Shown in pieces: positions 22,952-31,302 of a stretch of DNA of 64,000 nucleotides. The position numbers were made by a program, and so were the translations under genes. The notes beneath the pieces are model-generated. The model was not told the origin of the DNA. It saw nothing but the letters and a program-made list of their open reading frames with translations, and did no database searches. The DNA comes from JBDHWG01 sp046328525 (lineage in GTDB: Bacteria > Chloroflexota > Anaerolineae > Epilineales > JAHCIE01), in contig JAXLWK010000003.1 in assembly GCA_046328525.1 (NCBI GenBank), positions 682,001 to 746,000 on the forward strand, written 5' to 3'. The stretch's first letter is position 1. Every line of letters begins with the position of its first letter.

Positions 22952-24190
22952 TTATAGGTCTTCAAAGCGTCGGCGCAGCGCCTTCCATCCCTCGGCAATT
23001 GATGTCTCCGGCGGGCCGCCGAAGGTCAGGCCGAGAGTCTGGCCGAGCTGCCGCAGCGTCGCCGACGATGCGCGCCCAGCCTCGACGTCGCCCGCCAGGG
23101 CCTCAAGCACGGCGATCGCGCCTGGTGTATCCAGGTCGTCGTCGAGCGCGGCCGTGAAGTGGGCCACCGCGTCGGCGTCGCGGACCCCGACTGTACTCGG
23201 CGCGACGGTGTCCACGGCGGCGTTGAGGCGGGCCGACAAGGTCGTCGCGCGATCGAGGTCCGCGTCGTGATACTCCCACGACTCGCGGTAGCGGTGGCCG
23301 AGGAGGGCCAGGCGGATGGCGTCGGGCGTGAACGTCTGGAGCAGGTCGCGCACGAAGACCATGTTGCCTAGCGACTTGCTCATCTTCTCGCCCTGGTAGC
23401 GCAACATTCCCGCGTGGACCCAGAAGCGCGCGAACGGCGCTTCGCCGGAGTAGCCTTCGGACTGGGCAATCTCGCTCTCGTGGTGCGGGTAGATCAGGTC
23501 GCTGCCGCCACCGTGGATGTCCACGATGTGGCCCAGGTGGTGCAGCGACATGGCGGAGCACTCGATGTGCCAGCCGGGACGACCGTGGCCCCAGGGGCTG
23601 TCCCACGCCGGCTCGCCGGGCGCCTGGGCTTGCCACAGAATGAAGTCGAGGGGATGCTCCTTGCGCGGGTCATCGGGGTTGGCGCCGCGCTCAGCGGAGA
23701 TCGGCAGCATGTCGGCCGGCGTCAGGCAGCTCAGCTTGCCGTAATCGTCGTCGCGGCTGACCCGGAAGTAGACGTTGCCATCGCGCACGTAGGCCAGGCC
23801 CTTTTCCACCAGCATCGCCGTCATCCCGCGAATGGTGTCAATTTCTTCCGTGGCGCGAGGATAGACGTCGGGCGGGCGAATGTTGAGGGCGGTCTGGTCG
23901 TCAATGAACCGCCGCGTCCAGGCATTGCCCAGGGCGCGCCAGTTCTCGCCGGTCTCGCCCGCCTTGCGCAGGATGTCGTCGTCAATGTCTGTGACGTTCT
24001 GGATATAGCGCACCGGCCAGTGCTTGGCTTCCAGATGGCGGATGAGAACGTCGAAGGAGACGTACAAAAATGCGTGGCCCAGGTGGGTCGTGTCATAGGG
24101 CGTAATGCCGCACACGTACACGCCGACGGGGCGGCCGGGACGTGGGGCGAAGCGCTGGGTCTGATTGCCGAGGGTGTTGTAAAGTTGCAT
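22952..24190 (-). CDS. MshC-type cysteine ligase / cysteinyl-tRNA synthetase-like protein
   Basis: A 412-residue class I synthetase-fold enzyme. It has the signatures of MshC (Cys:GlcN-Ins ligase of mycothiol synthesis) rather than canonical CysRS. It reads CGITPYDTTHLGHA where CysRS has CGPTVYD, then WDSPWGHGRPGWHIECSAM and VHAGMLRYQGEKMSKSLGN. Zinc ligands C27, C211 and H236/H237 and KMSKS (269-273) are present. The length fits MshC (about 410) better than CysRS (about 460-500), because the anticodon-binding tail is short. The start is 3 nt after the DUF255 gene, so they are coupled. It could still be the cell's CysRS if no other exists. Confidence 0.8.
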   Translation of the reverse strand: MQLYNTLGNQTQRFAPRPGRPVGVYVCGITPYDTTHLGHAFLYVSFDVLIRHLEAKHWPVRYIQNVTDIDDDILRKAGETGENWRALGNAWTRRFIDDQTALNIRPPDVYPRATEEIDTIRGMTAMLVEKGLAYVRDGNVYFRVSRDDDYGKLSCLTPADMLPISAERGANPDDPRKEHPLDFILWQAQAPGEPAWDSPWGHGRPGWHIECSAMSLHHLGHIVDIHGGGSDLIYPHHESEIAQSEGYSGEAPFARFWVHAGMLRYQGEKMSKSLGNMVFVRDLLQTFTPDAIRLALLGHRYRESWEYHDADLDRATTLSARLNAAVDTVAPSTVGVRDADAVAHFTAALDDDLDTPGAIAVLEALAGDVEAGRASSATLRQLGQTLGLTFGGPPETSIAEGWKALRRRFEDL

Positions 24191-24193
24191 GGT

Positions 24194-26266
24194 CTATTCC
24201 AATTGGCGGGCAAGGGTTGCCGGGTTTGTGGTGGGCATCTGGCAGGCGTAATTCTCGCACACGTAGGCGGTGGGCTGGCCGTCCACGGCGTCCCGGTCGG
24301 CCAGAATCGGGATGATGCGCATCGGCTCTGCGTCTGACGGGGCGCGCAGGGCGACGATGCTGTTGGGGCGATAGCGTGCGAACACGACGCGCAGAAGCGC
24401 CTGGGTCGTGTCCGCCTCCGGCGCGCCGACGATGGCGACCTCCTGCGGCGCGGCGAGATAGGCGTCTAGCGCGCCGAGCATGTGCCCGAACGCCTGCGGC
24501 GCGCGCACCACCAGGTCGCGCACGCGCTGGAGGACGGAGACGGCGTACCGCCCGTAGTCCGGCTCGCCTAGCAGGTGCGCCAGCCGGAGCAGGACACCCG
24601 TCGCCACGGAGTTGCCGGACGGCGTCGCATTGTCGAACATCTCGACGGGCCGTGTCACCAGGTCCGCCTGATCGTGAGCCGTCTGGAAAAAGACGCCGTC
24701 CTCCTCGCTCCAGAACAGGTCGAGCATGGCGTCGGTCAGGCGCCGCGCTTCGGCGACCCAGCGCAGGTCGAAGGTGGCCTCATACAGCACAAGCAGGGCG
24801 TCGGCGAGGTAGGCGTAGTCTTCGAGAAAGGCGGGGATTTTGGCCTGGCCGTCCTTCCACGTGTGGAGCAGCCGCCCGTCGCGCTGCACCTGGGTCAGCA
24901 GGAAGTCGGCGTTGCGCACGGCGACGTCGCGGTACACCGGGTCGCCCAGCACGGCAGCGGCCTCGGCGTAGGCGGCCAGCATTAAGGCGTTCCACGACGT
25001 GAGGACTTTGTCGTCCAGGCCGGGCCGGACGCGGTGCGACCGCGCCTCGAACAGCGCCGCCCGGCCGCGCGCCAGGAGCGCAGTCAGGTCGGTCTCGCTC
25101 ATCCCGAACTCGCGCGCCGCTGTCGCCGCGTCCCGCGTGACGTGCAGGATGTTGTGGCCCTCGAAGTTGCCCTGGCGGGTGATGTCGTAGTAGAGGGCGA
25201 ACGTGTCGGCGTCCGGGCCGAGCAGGCGGTGAACCTCGTCGAGGGACCAGACGTAGAACTTGCCCTCCTCGCCCTCGCTGTCGGCGTCCTCCGCCGCGTA
25301 GAACCCGCCCTCGGCGTTGGTCATGTCGCGCCGCACGTACTCCAGCGTCTCGACGACGACGCGGCGATACTGCGCGTCGCCGAACGCCTGGTAGGCGTGG
25401 AGGTAGAGGCGCGTCAGCAGAGCGTTGTCGTACAGCATTTTCTCGAAGTGGGGGACGAGCCACTCGGCGTCCACTGAGTAGCGGTGGAAACCACCGCCCA
25501 GGTGGTCGTAGATGCCGCCGTCGGCCATGTGCTGGAGCGTGGTCTGCGCCATGTGGCCGGCTTCCGCCGAGGCGGTTCGCCCCCACATCCGCAGCATGAA
25601 CTCCCACGTCATGGCCTGGGGGAACTTGGGGGCCGCGCCGAGGCCGCCGTTGCGCGGGTCAAAGCCGCGGCCGAGGGTGCGGAACGCCTGCTCCAGCGCC
25701 GTCTCGTCCAGCCCCAGGCGGGATGGCGCGGTAAGGTGGCTCTTGTCGAGGGCGGCGAGCACCTGCTTGCCCTGTTCGAGCAAGCCTTCGCGCTGCGACT
25801 GCCACGCTTGGGCGACGCCGTGCAGGAGGCGCGGAAAGCCCGGCAGGCCGTGGCGGTCGGTCGGCGGAAAGTACGTCCCGCCGTAGAACGGGACGCCGTC
25901 GGGGGTCAGGAAGACGGTCATCGGCCAGCCGCCATGCCCGGACATCGCCTGCACCGCGTCCATGTAGATGGCGTCTACGTCGGGGCGCTCCTCGCGGTCC
26001 ACCTTGATGCTGACGAAGGACTCGTTCATGATCGCGGCTGTCGCCGGATTCTCGAACGACTCGCGCTCCATGACGTGGCACCAGTGGCAGGCGGAGTAGC
26101 CAACGCTCAGGAGAATCGGCTTGTCCTCAGCGCGGGCGCGCTGAAAAGCCTCGTCCCCCCAGGGATACCAGTCAACAGGGTTATGGGCGTGTTGCAGCAG
26201 GTAGGGGCTGGTTTCGTGGATCAGGCGATTGGTGTGGGAACGCTCGCCTGACGCGGACTGCGACAT
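24194..26266 (-). CDS. DUF255 thioredoxin-fold / glycoside-hydrolase-like protein (YyaL type)
   Basis: A 690-residue protein of the YyaL/spermatogenesis-associated-20 family. It opens with a thioredoxin-like domain (about 10-170: SACHWCHVMERESFENP, VDREERPDVD, GGWPMTVFLTPDG), followed by an (alpha/alpha)6 barrel-like region. The CxxC of thioredoxin is C-H-W-C here. The biochemical role in the family is unclear. GAGG lies 4 nt before the ATG. It is the first gene of a two-gene operon with the MshC-like ligase, which hints at thiol chemistry (inference). It is transcribed from a promoter overlapping that of the divergent prenyl synthase. Confidence 0.9.
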   Translation of the reverse strand: MSQSASGERSHTNRLIHETSPYLLQHAHNPVDWYPWGDEAFQRARAEDKPILLSVGYSACHWCHVMERESFENPATAAIMNESFVSIKVDREERPDVDAIYMDAVQAMSGHGGWPMTVFLTPDGVPFYGGTYFPPTDRHGLPGFPRLLHGVAQAWQSQREGLLEQGKQVLAALDKSHLTAPSRLGLDETALEQAFRTLGRGFDPRNGGLGAAPKFPQAMTWEFMLRMWGRTASAEAGHMAQTTLQHMADGGIYDHLGGGFHRYSVDAEWLVPHFEKMLYDNALLTRLYLHAYQAFGDAQYRRVVVETLEYVRRDMTNAEGGFYAAEDADSEGEEGKFYVWSLDEVHRLLGPDADTFALYYDITRQGNFEGHNILHVTRDAATAAREFGMSETDLTALLARGRAALFEARSHRVRPGLDDKVLTSWNALMLAAYAEAAAVLGDPVYRDVAVRNADFLLTQVQRDGRLLHTWKDGQAKIPAFLEDYAYLADALLVLYEATFDLRWVAEARRLTDAMLDLFWSEEDGVFFQTAHDQADLVTRPVEMFDNATPSGNSVATGVLLRLAHLLGEPDYGRYAVSVLQRVRDLVVRAPQAFGHMLGALDAYLAAPQEVAIVGAPEADTTQALLRVVFARYRPNSIVALRAPSDAEPMRIIPILADRDAVDGQPTAYVCENYACQMPTTNPATLARQLE

Positions 26267-26284
26267 ACGACCTCTTTCGTCGGT

Positions 26285-26314
26285 TTGCCGTTTTGAGATA
26301 AGGTAAACTATACT
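26285..26314 (+). promoter_or_regulatory. Promoter of the polyprenyl synthase gene
   Basis: TTGCCG (26285-26290), 18-bp spacer, TATACT (26309-26314). Its -10 overlaps the -10 of the minus-strand promoter at 26307-26335. Confidence 0.6.
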
Positions 26315-26335
26315 GATTGGCGGCTATGGGCGCAA
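26307..26335 (-). promoter_or_regulatory. Promoter of the DUF255/MshC-like operon
   Basis: Minus strand: TTGCGC (complement of 26330-26335), 17-bp spacer, TATAGT (complement of 26307-26312). It shares the ACTATACT core with the opposing promoter, so polymerase can occupy only one at a time. Confidence 0.55.
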
Positions 26336-26378
26336 GCCTCAGAAGCCTCTTCGCCGCGCCTCAATAGAGATTGCCACT

Positions 26379-27428
26379 ATGGATAAAACACAATCGGTAG
26401 ATGTTACCGCCGCCCTTGCGCCTTATCTAGCGCCCCTTGACGCGGCGCTGAGAGCGGCGGTCCAACCCTCCGCGCCGGCGCTCGCCAACCTGTACGGCAT
26501 GCTCCACTATCACCTGGGCTGGGCGGACCAGAACCTCGCGCCCATCGCGGGGCGGACGGGCAAGCGCCTCCGCCCGGCGTTCTGCCTGCTGGCGTGCGAC
26601 GCGGTCGGCGGCGACTGGCGGCAGGCGCTCCCCGCCGCCGTCGGGCTGGAGCTGACCCACAACTTCTCCCTCATCCACGACGACATCGAGGACGGCGACC
26701 GCGAGCGCCACGGCCGGGCGACGGTGTGGACGGTGTGGGGGGAGGCGCAGGCCATCAACGCCGGCGACGCCCTGTTCGTCCTGGCGCGGCAGGCGCTGGG
26801 GGGGCTGGCGGAGCACGGCGTTGCGCCCGACGTGACGCTGGCGGTGCTGCGGAGCTACGACGCGGCGTGCCTCGCCATCACCGAGGGTCAGTTCCTGGAC
26901 ATGCAGTTCGAGGAGCGGCTCGACGTGACCGAGGCTGAGTATCTGCGCATGGTCGGCGGCAAGACGGCGGCGCTCCTGTCGGCCTGCACGCGGATCGGCG
27001 CGCAGGTGGCCGGGGCGGATGCGGCCCTCGTCGAGGGCATGGCGAGCTTCGGCCGGCTGGTCGGCCTGGCATTCCAGATGACCGACGACATCCTGGGCAT
27101 CTGGGGTGACGCGGCGCGCACGGGGAAGGCGGCTGCCAACGACATCCGCCGCCGCAAGAAGTCGCTACCCATCGCCTTCGCCCTGGAGACCGCGCGGGGG
27201 AGCGCCGCCGACCGCCTGCGCGCCATCTTCGGCCAGGGCGAGGTGTCGGAGGACGATGTCGCCGGGGTGCTGGCGATCCTCGATGACCTGGGCGCGCGCG
27301 CTCACACGCAGCGCCTGGCGGACGAGTATCTGCGGCAGGCGCTGGCAGAGCTGGCCCCTGTCGCCCACACCCAGGCGGGAACGATCCTCGAGGCGCTGAC
27401 GCGCTCCCTGGCGCAGCGCGAGCGGTGA
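26379..27428 (+). CDS. Trans-isoprenyl diphosphate (polyprenyl) synthase
   Basis: A 349-residue enzyme condensing IPP with an allylic diphosphate. Substrate motif GKRLRP (61-66), first aspartate-rich motif DDIED (101-105), second motif TDDILG (about 235-240) and the KKSLP segment after it are all present. It is somewhat longer than FPP synthases, so a GGPP or longer product is likely. The gene starts 58 nt downstream of its predicted transcription start, with only a weak ribosome site. The secreted DNRLRE protein gene begins 3 nt after its stop. Confidence 0.93.
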   Translation: MDKTQSVDVTAALAPYLAPLDAALRAAVQPSAPALANLYGMLHYHLGWADQNLAPIAGRTGKRLRPAFCLLACDAVGGDWRQALPAAVGLELTHNFSLIHDDIEDGDRERHGRATVWTVWGEAQAINAGDALFVLARQALGGLAEHGVAPDVTLAVLRSYDAACLAITEGQFLDMQFEERLDVTEAEYLRMVGGKTAALLSACTRIGAQVAGADAALVEGMASFGRLVGLAFQMTDDILGIWGDAARTGKAAANDIRRRKKSLPIAFALETARGSAADRLRAIFGQGEVSEDDVAGVLAILDDLGARAHTQRLADEYLRQALAELAPVAHTQAGTILEALTRSLAQRER

Positions 27429-27431
27429 AGC

Positions 27432-28304
27432 ATGAGCCGACGTCCGTCGGCGCTACAGCTTGTGTGCCTGGCGGCGCTGGTGGGGCTTGCGCATGGGTTG
27501 GGGCCGTGGCTCCAACCTCCCGCCCCACAGCCAGGGCAGCCAGGTAGGGCTGTGCCGTCAAAGGCGGCGACGCCCGCCGCGACGTTCGCCGCCTACCTGC
27601 CGCTGCTGCACGGCGGCTGCGAGCAGGGCTGCGCCATCCCTCCCACGCTGACGCCATCCGCTCCGCCGACGGTCACGCCCATCTCGACCGTCACGCCACC
27701 GCCCACCGCCTCCGTTTCCCCGACGCCCGCGCCGACACGGACGGCGTCCGTCACGCCGACCCCCACCGACACAGCCGCCACGATCACGCTGCGCGCCGCC
27801 GCCGATACCTTCATCGTCGAAGGGACGAGCGGGCAGGCTGACGCGAATTTCGGCGGCTATCCGGGCATGTTCCTGGGCTACGACGAGCAGGCGTGGCGAC
27901 GCCAGCGGGCGTTGCTCCAGTTCGACCTGGCCCCGCTTCCCAAAGACGCCGTGGTCGTGAGCGCCACCTTACAGGTGTACACCCACAACTGCTTCCGGTG
28001 CCAGCCGATGAACGTGGACGTGCTGCGGGTGACGGGGCCGTGGCGCGAGGACGCGGCGACGTGGAACACGTCCTTGACACTCCCCGGCGAGGTGTACGGG
28101 CGCGGCGTCCTGATTGCGCCGCACCGCTGGGTCGCGGTGGACGTCACGCGGCTGGTGCGGGACTGGGAGGCGGGCGTGCCCAACCACGGCGTCATGCTCG
28201 TCGGGCAAGAGGACGCGCCCCATGACTGGTGGTCCATCGAGGCGCGGGAGGACGGCGTGGCGACTGCACCGCGCCTTGAGGTTAGCTATTCGTTGCTGCC
28301 GTAG
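27432..28304 (+). CDS. Secreted DNRLRE-domain protein with Thr/Pro linker
   Basis: A 290-residue exported protein. A signal-like N-terminus (LQLVCLAALVGLAHGLGPW) leads to AAYLPLLHGG and a Thr/Pro/Ser-rich linker (about 75-115). A DNRLRE domain (about 118-288) follows with DTFIVEGTSGQADANFGGY, RALLQFDLAPLP, and WRWVAVDVT-like and YSLLP ends. DNRLRE domains act as cell-surface binding modules. It starts 3 nt after the prenyl synthase stop. The TAG stop lies inside the palindromic repeat at 28301-28329, which may have created the present C-terminus. Confidence 0.8.
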   Translation: MSRRPSALQLVCLAALVGLAHGLGPWLQPPAPQPGQPGRAVPSKAATPAATFAAYLPLLHGGCEQGCAIPPTLTPSAPPTVTPISTVTPPPTASVSPTPAPTRTASVTPTPTDTAATITLRAAADTFIVEGTSGQADANFGGYPGMFLGYDEQAWRRQRALLQFDLAPLPKDAVVVSATLQVYTHNCFRCQPMNVDVLRVTGPWREDAATWNTSLTLPGEVYGRGVLIAPHRWVAVDVTRLVRDWEAGVPNHGVMLVGQEDAPHDWWSIEAREDGVATAPRLEVSYSLLP

Positions 28305-28406
28305 GGGCAGGTTTCAAACCTGCCCCTACCGTCGCCAGCGCCTCCGATGGGCAGCGGTAGAGACGCGCCATGGCGCGTCTCTACCGCTGCCAGCGGAATG
28401 CGGCAA
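28301..28406. repeat. Composite repeat, copy 2 (two perfect palindromes plus 18-mer)
   Basis: Three parts: a 29-nt palindrome (28301-28329, 14-bp stem around one C); a perfect 42-bp palindrome (28350-28391) containing GTAGAGACGCGCC; and GCCAGCGGAATGCGGCAA (28389-28406), the reverse complement of the 18-mer at 22901-22918. The first palindrome shares GCAGGTTTCAAACCT with copy 1. It lies between convergent genes and can act as a two-way terminator. Confidence 0.8.
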
Positions 28407-28426
28407 TGATTAGGAGTGGGAGGGGG

Positions 28427-28825
28427 CTACAGAATTGCGCGCTTCTTGCCGGGGCGCGGGTCGCTCGTTGGCGGTGGGTCGTCGCGGTGCGCTTCCCACT
28501 CCGCCGTCGTCAGGAAGCCTAGCTCCCGCAGCCCGGCCCGAATCTCCTCGACAAGCTCCCCTTGCCGCTCCGGCGCGCACGTGATGACCGAGGTGAAGAA
28601 GCCGTCGTGAATCTTGGTGACGCCCTTGAGGCCGTAGACGGCCTTGAGACGGCTCGGCACGTCGCCTTTCTCGCGCAGGAGGTAGCCGTGGGTCGTGCCG
28701 TGGGCCGGGCTGTGGCCGCGCATGTAGATGAGCGACACCTCCTCGGTGCTCGCCTCCACATCCACGACCCACTGCCGCAGCCCGTGCAGGCGGTACTTGG
28801 CGTACATCTCCTCGCGGGTCGGCAT
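28427..28825 (-). CDS. Conserved-looking hypothetical protein in the tyrS operon
   Basis: A 132-residue soluble protein with no recognised family. The N-terminal half has alternating strands (QWVVDVEASTEEVSLIYMRG, then HGYLLREKGDV). The middle KAVYGLKGVTKIHDGFFTSV and an acidic helix precede a polar Pro/Lys-rich tail. AGGG is 5 nt before the ATG, and the gene starts 1 nt after the tyrS stop, so the two are co-translated. Its position suggests a tRNA- or tyrosine-linked role, but nothing in the sequence proves it. Confidence 0.7.
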   Translation of the reverse strand: MPTREEMYAKYRLHGLRQWVVDVEASTEEVSLIYMRGHSPAHGTTHGYLLREKGDVPSRLKAVYGLKGVTKIHDGFFTSVITCAPERQGELVEEIRAGLRELGFLTTAEWEAHRDDPPPTSDPRPGKKRAIL

Positions 28826-28826
28826 G

Positions 28827-30047
28827 TCAGCCCTGCGCCGTAACCAGGCGGACGAACTTCCGCCGCCCGACCTGGAGCACTGCTGCCCGCGTCGGCACCT
28901 CGTAGGCGATGCTGTCCACGCGCTCGCCGTCGAGACGGACGCCGCCCTGTTCCACCAGCCGCCGCGCCTCGCTCTTGGTGGCGGCGACGTTGGCGGCGAC
29001 CATCAGGTCCAAGATGGCCTGCGGAGCGTTGAGGGCGAACGTCGGCATGTCCTCCGGCAGGTCGCGCTTCTGGTGCACCAGCTCGAAGTGTTCGGCGGCC
29101 CCCTTCGCCGCGGCCGGGTCGTGGTAGATCTCGGTGATCTCCTGGGCCAGGCGCTTCTTGGCCTCCATCGGGTGCATCGCGCCCGACTCAACGGCGCGGC
29201 GAATCTCGGCGATCTCGGCGGGCGTGAAGCGCGTGACCAGGTCATAGTACAGCCACATGGCCCCGTCCGGGATGCTCATCACTTTGCCGTACATGTCATC
29301 CGGCGTGTCGAAGATGCCGATGTGGTTGCCGAGGGACTTCGACATCTTGACTGTGCCGTCGGTGCCGGGCAGGATGGCGGTGATGACGCCGATCTGCGGC
29401 CGCTGCCCGACGGCCTCCTGGAGCTTGCGGCCGGCGACGATGATGTTCCACAGCTGGTCCGTGCCGCCGACCTGGACATCGGTGTCCATCGCCACGGCGT
29501 CGTACCCCTGCATCAGACCGTAGAACGTCTCGTGCAGGAAGATTGGGTCGCCGACGTCGAACCGCTTGGCGAAGTTTTCACGCTGCAAGAACTGCTGCAT
29601 CGTGAAGTTGGACCCCAGGCGGATCAAGTCGGCGAAGCTCAGCTTCGACAGCCAGTCGGCGTTGTAGCGCACCTTCGTCTTGTCGCGGTCCAGAATTTTG
29701 AACGCTTGCTCGGCGTAGGTCTGGGCGTTGGCGGCGACCTCTTCCGGCGTCAGGATGGGGCGCGTCTTGTTCTTGTCGCTGGGGTCGCCGATGAGGCTGG
29801 TGTACGTCCCAATCAAGAACGTGACATCGTGGCCGAGGTCCTGGAACTGGCGCAGCTTGCGCATGGTGATCGTGTGCCCGATGTGCAGGTCCGGCTTGGT
29901 CGGGTCGTAGCCACAGTAGACCCGCAGCGGGCGGCCTTCCTTCAGCCGCTCGCGCAGCTCGCGCTCCATGTTGGCGCGAGTCGTGGGGTCGCCGTAGTCT
30001 GTGCCACGCATGAGGATGGCAACCTGCTCATCTACCGACACGGTCAT
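28827..30047 (-). CDS. tyrS: Tyrosyl-tRNA synthetase
   Basis: A 406-residue class I synthetase of the longer bacterial type. It has DPTKPDLHIGH (HIGH 55-58), YNADWL, GGTDQLWNI for tyrosine/tRNA binding, KMSKS near 233, and a C-terminal S4 RNA-binding domain (about 340-406, SEARRLVEQGGVRLDGERV). GGAGG sits 4 nt before the ATG. The promoter has a TATAAT about 30 nt upstream; there is no T-box leader, unlike alaS. The short unknown protein gene follows 1 nt after the stop. Confidence 0.96.
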   Translation of the reverse strand: MTVSVDEQVAILMRGTDYGDPTTRANMERELRERLKEGRPLRVYCGYDPTKPDLHIGHTITMRKLRQFQDLGHDVTFLIGTYTSLIGDPSDKNKTRPILTPEEVAANAQTYAEQAFKILDRDKTKVRYNADWLSKLSFADLIRLGSNFTMQQFLQRENFAKRFDVGDPIFLHETFYGLMQGYDAVAMDTDVQVGGTDQLWNIIVAGRKLQEAVGQRPQIGVITAILPGTDGTVKMSKSLGNHIGIFDTPDDMYGKVMSIPDGAMWLYYDLVTRFTPAEIAEIRRAVESGAMHPMEAKKRLAQEITEIYHDPAAAKGAAEHFELVHQKRDLPEDMPTFALNAPQAILDLMVAANVAATKSEARRLVEQGGVRLDGERVDSIAYEVPTRAAVLQVGRRKFVRLVTAQG

Positions 30048-30076
30048 GGGGCCTCCGAGAAACGAGTGATGGGCGA

Positions 30077-30082
30077 ATTATA
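30077..30082 (-). promoter_or_regulatory. Extended -10 of the tyrS promoter
   Basis: The minus strand reads TGTTATAAT, a perfect extended -10, ending 29 nt before the tyrS ATG. TGGATT 16 nt further upstream is a poor -35, as is usual for extended -10 promoters. Confidence 0.6.
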
Positions 30083-30118
30083 ACACACGGCGGGTGAGAA
30101 TCCATCGCCCGCGCCCTC

Positions 30119-30133
30119 ATTTCGTATAGTCAT
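30119..30133. repeat. TTTCGTATAGTCAT motif, copy 1
   Basis: ATTTCGTATAGTCAT lies between tyrS and the structured repeats. Further copies of the TTTCGTATAGYCATAG motif are at 32642-32657, 42330-42345 and 63604-63619 (inverted), all intergenic. Confidence 0.55.
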
Positions 30134-30141
30134 GCACTTCT

Positions 30142-30424
30142 GCAGCCTCCCAGGCTTCCATGTTGTAGCGGGGGGCTTCTAGCCCCTCGCGGGCCGGCGC
30201 AAGCGGAGGGCCGCCACGCCCTTCAAGGGCGTGGCTAGTGAATGGAAGCCCAAGGGGCTAGGAACAGTCCTGGCGGACCGGCGACCTCTCGGCAGCCTCC
30301 CAGGCTTCCATGTTGTAGCGAGGGGCTTCTAGCCCCTCGCGGGCCGGCGCAAGCGGAGGGCCGCCACGCCCTTCAAGTGCGTGGCTAGTGAATGGAAGCC
30401 CAAGGGGCTAGGGACAGTCCTGGC
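30142..30424. repeat. Tandem pair of a 133-bp structured repeat
   Basis: Copies 30142-30274 and 30292-30424 differ at 3 positions and are 150 bp apart. Each has an outer 9-bp helix (GGCTTCCAT/ATGGAAGCC) enclosing hairpins GGGGCT-AGCCCC and CCACGCCCTT-AAGGGCGTGG (one mismatch in the second copy). This gives a multi-branched fold. It carries no ORF of interest and fills most of the gap between tyrS and the unknown gene at 30438. Confidence 0.85.
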
Positions 30425-30437
30425 AGCCAGTCGCCGG

Positions 30438-31208
30438 TCACTTCGGCTCAAGCACGATCCTGGTGATGGGATGCACCTCCCAGATCGTCGGCGAGTATTG
30501 GCGCAGTGTGGGCGGGCCGGGCTTCTGGCCGCTGGCGTGGGTGATGTCGAAGAACAGCGAGCCTTCGATCTGCACCGGGATGGGCGGGTTGTAGAAGTCG
30601 TAGGTCATGCCGGGCAGATGCGTCCCGAAGAACGCCTTGTACGCGTCGCGGGCCGCCTTGAGCGTGGCATAGGACGGGCTGGTGGTGGGCGGCAGCCCTG
30701 ACAGCTCCATGTTCATGACCGTCGGCGGGAGCTTCCTCGGGTCTGTGCCAATGATAAGATGAAAGTCATTGTCCGCCTCGCGGCTCGCAGCATATAGGAA
30801 CGCCAGCACGCGCACGTTGCGCATCTCCTCCTTGACGCGTCCGGACGTGGCGGTGTCCTTGATCGGCGGGGTGTGATGCGCCATTTGCGCGTCGGGCGGC
30901 AGCGAGGCGACCAGCGCCTTGACGTCGGCGAGCGGCGCGATGGGCGCGTTCGCGATCGACAGCTTCGCCGCCTTGCGCGCCGTGCCCTGGTACTTGTCGC
31001 CGGTCAGCGCTTGCGGACCCGGGGCGAGGCCATGCGGGGGCGGTGTCTCATACCCATCCACCTCAGTGGTGTGAATGATGGTGTACGTCGTGACAGGCTG
31101 CGAGACGTCCCGCTCGCCCGCCGCCGGCGTGAACTCGGTCGTGCCGGTGATGACATCCGGCGGCGGCAGCCAGGGCGGGGATTGAGGGGTAGATTGTGTC
31201 TCGGTCAT
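30438..31208 (-). CDS. Uncharacterised protein with GSLFFD...WEVHPIT C-terminal motif
   Basis: A 256-residue protein with no family I can name. The N-terminal third is Pro/Thr-rich and low in structure (PPWLPPPDVITGTTEFTPAA). The folded part contains RVLAFLYAASREADNDFHLI, MNMELSGLPP and a C-terminal block with VQIEGSLFFDITHASG and PTIWEVHPITRI, which looks like a conserved fold core. There are no TM segments and no clear signal peptide. AAAGGAG 8 nt before the ATG at 31208 fixes the start and rejects a 16-residue extension. It appears monocistronic, downstream of a MITE-like element. Confidence 0.72.
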   Translation of the reverse strand: MTETQSTPQSPPWLPPPDVITGTTEFTPAAGERDVSQPVTTYTIIHTTEVDGYETPPPHGLAPGPQALTGDKYQGTARKAAKLSIANAPIAPLADVKALVASLPPDAQMAHHTPPIKDTATSGRVKEEMRNVRVLAFLYAASREADNDFHLIIGTDPRKLPPTVMNMELSGLPPTTSPSYATLKAARDAYKAFFGTHLPGMTYDFYNPPIPVQIEGSLFFDITHASGQKPGPPTLRQYSPTIWEVHPITRIVLEPK

Positions 31209-31302
31209 GGAAGTGGCTCCTTTGCAGAGAAGACATCTCGCAACGGATGGGGTCACGGATGAACGGATAGGTTCGCTTCACGGACGCATGCTGGCCTATG
31301 GG

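Noticed and set aside
30142..30424. CRISPR array or pair of tRNA-like genes
   Set aside because: The repeat is 133 bp with a 17-bp gap, and no tRNA arms (T-loop TTCGA or CCA end) can be placed.
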